NCBI RefSeq assembly: GCF_001667585.1
Contig: NZ_LZJZ01000015.1
Coordinates: forward strand, 121,580 to 185,579
Length of the DNA stretch: 64,000 bases
Direction of reading: 5' to 3'
Origin: Mycobacterium sp. E2733
Lineage (GTDB): Bacteria; Actinomycetota; Actinomycetes; Mycobacteriales; Mycobacteriaceae
In this document: positions 61,176 through 64,000 of the stretch, piece after piece
Numbering within the stretch: the first letter of the stretch is position 1
Layout: every line of letters begins with the position of its first letter
The notes under the pieces: model-generated
What the model was told of the DNA's origin: nothing
What the model saw: the letters and a program-made list of their open reading frames with translations, nothing else
The model's database searches: none
Program-made: the position numbers and the translations under genes

Positions 61176-62201
61176 GTGACGAGCCCTTGGAATGACCCGA
61201 ATATGTCGGACGAAGGGGCGCTCAGACGGGGGGATCCGTCAGGGGGCCGCAACTTCCCGGATTCGGTGTCGGACACCATGCGCATTACCGATCTGGCCGC
61301 GCCGCGAAAGATTCCTCCGGGCTCGGGTTGGCGCAAATTCATCTATGTCATCTCTTTTAAGAAAATAAACCCCGGCGAATCGCCCAGTGAGCGGCACTAC
61401 CGGGACTTGCAGAACCGTATCCGGCGGCACATCCGGCGTCAGTACGTCATCACGGTGGTCTCCGGTAAGGGCGGGGTAGGGGTTTCGACGATGGTCGCCT
61501 GCATCGGTGGGGTGTTCCGAGAATGCCGCCCGCAGAACGTGATTGCGATTGACGCCGTCCCGGGTTTCGGCACGCTGGCCGACCGCATCGACGAGTCGCC
61601 GCCGGGCGACTACACCGCCATCATCAATGACACGGACGTCCAGGGCTACGCGGACATCCGTGAACACTTGGGGCAGAACCCGATCGGGCTCGACGTGCTC
61701 GCCGGAAACCGCACGTCGGACCAGCCGCGGCCGCTGGTGCCGGCGATGTTCTCCGGGGTCCTGTCGCGGCTGCGGCGAACCCACACGGTGATGATCGTGG
61801 ACACCTCGCCGGATTTGGAACACGAGGTGATGAAGCCGGTTTTGGAGAACACCGACACGCTCGTGTTCGTCTCCGGCATAACGGCGGACCGTTCTCGACC
61901 GGTGCTGCGGGCTGTGGATTATCTGCGCTCGCAGGGCTACCACGAGCTGGTCTCGCGAAGCACCGTGATCATCAACCACACGGATCAGATCGCCGACAAG
62001 GACGCGCTGGCGTACCTGACCGAGCGGTTCACCAAGGTCGGCGCCACCGTCGAGGAGATGCCGTTCGATCCGCACCTCGCCAAAGGCGGGCTCATCGACA
62101 CGGTTCATGAATTAAAGAAAAAGACGCGGTTGCGGCTTTTTGAAATTACCGCCGGCCTGGCCGACAAATACATACCGGATGCGGAGCGGACGTCGTCGTG
62201 A
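61176..62201 (+). CDS. MinD/ParA-like ATPase of ESX-2 (Rv3888c-like)
   Basis: The protein has 341 residues from a GTG ([20 protein letters not shown]). The ParA/MinD-type nucleotide site reads [13 protein letters not shown] at residues 95-106. The signature Lys98 is kept, but the P-loop Lys expected before Ser is Val103, so ordinary nucleotide binding may be weakened. Later motifs: [17 protein letters not shown] and [14 protein letters not shown] (Walker B). A long N-terminal tail precedes the domain. Rv3888c has the same place between espG2 and eccD2. Its job in secretion is not known; the ESX-1 counterpart EspI is a possible analogue. The stop overlaps eccD2 by GTGA. Confidence 0.85.
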   Translation: MTSPWNDPNMSDEGALRRGDPSGGRNFPDSVSDTMRITDLAAPRKIPPGSGWRKFIYVISFKKINPGESPSERHYRDLQNRIRRHIRRQYVITVVSGKGGVGVSTMVACIGGVFRECRPQNVIAIDAVPGFGTLADRIDESPPGDYTAIINDTDVQGYADIREHLGQNPIGLDVLAGNRTSDQPRPLVPAMFSGVLSRLRRTHTVMIVDTSPDLEHEVMKPVLENTDTLVFVSGITADRSRPVLRAVDYLRSQGYHELVSRSTVIINHTDQIADKDALAYLTERFTKVGATVEEMPFDPHLAKGGLIDTVHELKKKTRLRLFEITAGLADKYIPDAERTSS

Positions 62202-63727
62202 CATCAGCGCATAAGGTCGCTTTCCCGGCGCGTTGTGCGGTCAATATTTCCTACGAGAAGCATCTCTGCTCCCAAGTGTTCCCCGCCGGAATTCCGGTGG
62301 AGGGATTCTTCGAGGGAATGGTCGAGCTCTTCGACGCGGACCTGAAGCGCAAAGGTTTTGACGGCATTACGCTGCCGGCGGGCAGCTACGAACTGCACAA
62401 GATCAACGGGGTCCGGCTGGACATCAACAAGAGCCTGGACGAGTTGGGCGTGCAAGACGGGGACACCCTGGTGCTGGTGCCCCGGGTGGCCGGCGAATCC
62501 TTCGAACCGCAGTACGAGTCGTTGTCGACCGGCTTGGCGGCCATGGGCAAGTGGCTGGGCCGTGACGGCGGTGACCGGATGTTCGCCCCGGTGACGCCGC
62601 TGACGGCCGCGCACACCGCCGTCGCGATCATCGCGATGGCGACTGCGGTGGTGGTGGCGCTGACGCTACGGGCGCGAACGTTCACCGACGGTCCCGTTCC
62701 GGCCGCCGTATCCGGCGCCGTTGGCGTCTTGCTGGTGGTCGGGGCCGCCGTCGTGTGGTGGGGCTGGCCGGAGCGGCGCGACCTGTTCAGCGGGTTCGGC
62801 TGGCTGGCCGTGGTGTTGCTGGCCGTCGCGGGTGCATGCGCGCCGCCCGGGACCCTGGGGGCGGCGCACGCGGTGATCGGTCTCGTGATCGTGATCCTGG
62901 GTGCCATCGCGATCGGCGCGATGACACGCAAGCGGTGGCAGACCGCGGTCGTCACCGCGGTGGTGACGGTGAGCGGGATCCTCGCCGCCGTGGCCGTCGT
63001 CCGGATGTTCCGGCCGGCCTCGGCGCAGGTGCTTGCCATCTGCGTGCTGGTCGGATTGCTGATCCTGGTCAGGATGACCCCGCTGATCGCGCTGTGGGTG
63101 GCTCGGGTGCGGCCGCCGCACTTCGGATCGATCACCGGCCGCGACCTGTTCGCGCGCCGCGAGGGCATGCCCGTCGACACCGTCTCCCCGGTCAGCGAGG
63201 ACGAATCGGAGGACGAGGACAACGAATTGACCGACATCACCGCGCGCGGCGCAGCGATCGCCGCCTCGGCGCGGCTGGTAAACGCGGTCCAGGTCGGTGT
63301 GTGCGTCGGGGTGTCGATCGTCCTGCCCGCGGCCGTGTGGGGGGTGCTGACGCCGGGGCGTCCCTGGGCGTGGTTGGCGCTGGTGGTCGCCGGACTCGTG
63401 GTGGGCATCTTCATCACCCAGGGCCGCGGATTCGCCGCCAAGTACCAGGCCGTCGGGCTCGCCTGCGGGGCCGCGGCCGCGGTATCCGCCGGAGTGGTCA
63501 AATACGCCATTGCCGGACCGAAAGACGTTGGGAGCGGACTGCTTTGGCCCGGGCTAGCCATCTCCGCGTTCGCGGCATGCGGTCTGGCCGCGGCGCTGCT
63601 GGTGCCCACGGTGCGGTTCAGGCCCTTCATCCGATTGACCGTGGAATGGGTGGAAGTATTGGCGTTCATCGTCTTGCTGCCCGCCGCGGCGGCCCTGGGA
63701 GGGCTGTTCACGTGGATTCGCCACTAA
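62198..63727 (+). CDS. eccD2: ESX-2 membrane channel component EccD2
   Basis: The protein has 509 residues, equal to M. tuberculosis EccD2 (Rv3887c). The GTG start overlaps the upstream stop. Residues 1-110 form a ubiquitin-like cytosolic domain (VKIS-type beta start, [44 protein letters not shown]). About eleven transmembrane helices follow ([23 protein letters not shown] onward) with an acidic cytosolic loop ([14 protein letters not shown]) in the middle. It builds the inner-membrane pore of the type VII system. The mycP2 start lies within its last codons. Confidence 0.96.
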   Translation: MTSAHKVAFPARCAVNISYEKHLCSQVFPAGIPVEGFFEGMVELFDADLKRKGFDGITLPAGSYELHKINGVRLDINKSLDELGVQDGDTLVLVPRVAGESFEPQYESLSTGLAAMGKWLGRDGGDRMFAPVTPLTAAHTAVAIIAMATAVVVALTLRARTFTDGPVPAAVSGAVGVLLVVGAAVVWWGWPERRDLFSGFGWLAVVLLAVAGACAPPGTLGAAHAVIGLVIVILGAIAIGAMTRKRWQTAVVTAVVTVSGILAAVAVVRMFRPASAQVLAICVLVGLLILVRMTPLIALWVARVRPPHFGSITGRDLFARREGMPVDTVSPVSEDESEDEDNELTDITARGAAIAASARLVNAVQVGVCVGVSIVLPAAVWGVLTPGRPWAWLALVVAGLVVGIFITQGRGFAAKYQAVGLACGAAAAVSAGVVKYAIAGPKDVGSGLLWPGLAISAFAACGLAAALLVPTVRFRPFIRLTVEWVEVLAFIVLLPAAAALGGLFTWIRH

Positions 63728-64000
63728 AGAGGGCGGCGGCGGCTGCTGCCGCCGTCACCATGGTCGCGTTGTCCGCGAATATCCCTGCGGCACAAGCCAT
63801 CACCCCCCCGCAGGTGGATCCGGGCTTGGTGCCGCCCGACGGGCCGTCCAGGCCGGACCAACCGATGCGGCGGGCCAACAGCTGCTCGACGCCCATCACC
63901 GTGCGCAATCCCGATGTGGGGCAGCTGGCACCGGGCTTCAACCTGCTCAACATCAGTAAGGCGTGGCAATACAGCACCGGCAACGGTGTACCGGTGGCGG
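63712..64000 (+). CDS. mycP2: Mycosin protease MycP2, 5' part
   Basis: A frame of about 96 codons from a GTG that overlaps the eccD2 end by 16 bases runs to the window edge. It reads [20 protein letters not shown] then [15 protein letters not shown], a signal peptide with cut after AQA. The next part, [41 protein letters not shown], is the mycosin N-terminal extension before the catalytic Asp, matching MycP2 (Rv3886c). The subtilisin triad lies beyond the window. Mycosins are membrane-anchored proteases needed for type VII complex stability. Confidence 0.94.
   Translation, partial: MDSPLKRAAAAAAAVTMVALSANIPAAQAITPPQVDPGLVPPDGPSRPDQPMRRANSCSTPITVRNPDVGQLAPGFNLLNISKAWQYSTGNGVPVA

Overview
The window is high-GC actinobacterial DNA from a slow-growing, non-tuberculosis Mycobacterium. 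The evidence is near-complete gene-order agreement with the M. tuberculosis segment Rv0043c-Rv0062, plus mycobacterial hallmarks: PE/PPE proteins, ESX secretion genes, a mycolic acid cyclopropane synthase family enzyme, many F420-dependent enzymes, WS/DGAT, an Eis-like acetyltransferase and a MIRU-type repeat. Orthology statements come from recalled M. tuberculosis proteins and were not checked by a search.

Layout. (1) 1-7383, minus strand: a GntR regulator cut by the window edge, then orthologues of Rv0044c and Rv0045c. Upstream of these, and absent from this position in M. tuberculosis, is a tightly packed accessory operon: F420 oxidoreductase, sulfotransferase, TIM-barrel isomerase and DUF1214 protein. 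A second alpha/beta hydrolase follows. (2) 7384-19612: conserved core with ino1 and its PadR neighbour, Rv0048c/Rv0049 orthologues, ponA1, a GT87-like membrane glycosyltransferase, a DJ-1 protein, the rpsF-ssb-rpsR-rplI operon, and an intein-free dnaB with DnaA-box-like sites upstream. (3) 19613-34400: a HadA-HadB fused dehydratase, celA1, an SDR, a flavin monooxygenase, a tandem TetR protein, small membrane proteins, methyltransferase and Ddn-like genes, a broken SulP transporter, two F420 oxidoreductases, a 2-hydroxyacid dehydrogenase, an FNT channel, and an RsbW-like kinase behind a SigF-like promoter. (4) 34387-55900: WS/DGAT, an MTHFR-C-like protein joined to a methyltransferase through a MIRU, malQ, MHS transporter, hemerythrin, mycolate-modifying enzyme, YdeI, SCO6745-family, amidohydrolase, Nudix, PadR, F420 oxidoreductase, MFS, HdeA-like lipoprotein, amine-oxidase-like and Eis-like genes, and an acyl-CoA dehydrogenase with its TetR regulator. 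(5) 56088-64000, plus strand: a PrrB-like histidine kinase without a response regulator, then the ESX-2 (type VII secretion) genes PE36, PPE69, esxD, esxC, espG2, an Rv3888c-like ATPase, eccD2 and the start of mycP2.

How genes work together. The ribosomal/ssb operon and dnaB serve translation and replication. ponA1 and the GT87-like enzyme act at the cell envelope. The ESX-2 block supplies substrates (PE/PPE, EsxC/D), chaperone (EspG2), membrane channel (EccD2) and protease (MycP2). eccB2 and eccC2, which in M. tuberculosis lie immediately ahead of PE36, are not there; the kinase gene occupies that position. Five luciferase-like F420 oxidoreductases and one Ddn-like protein give the window a strong F420-redox character.
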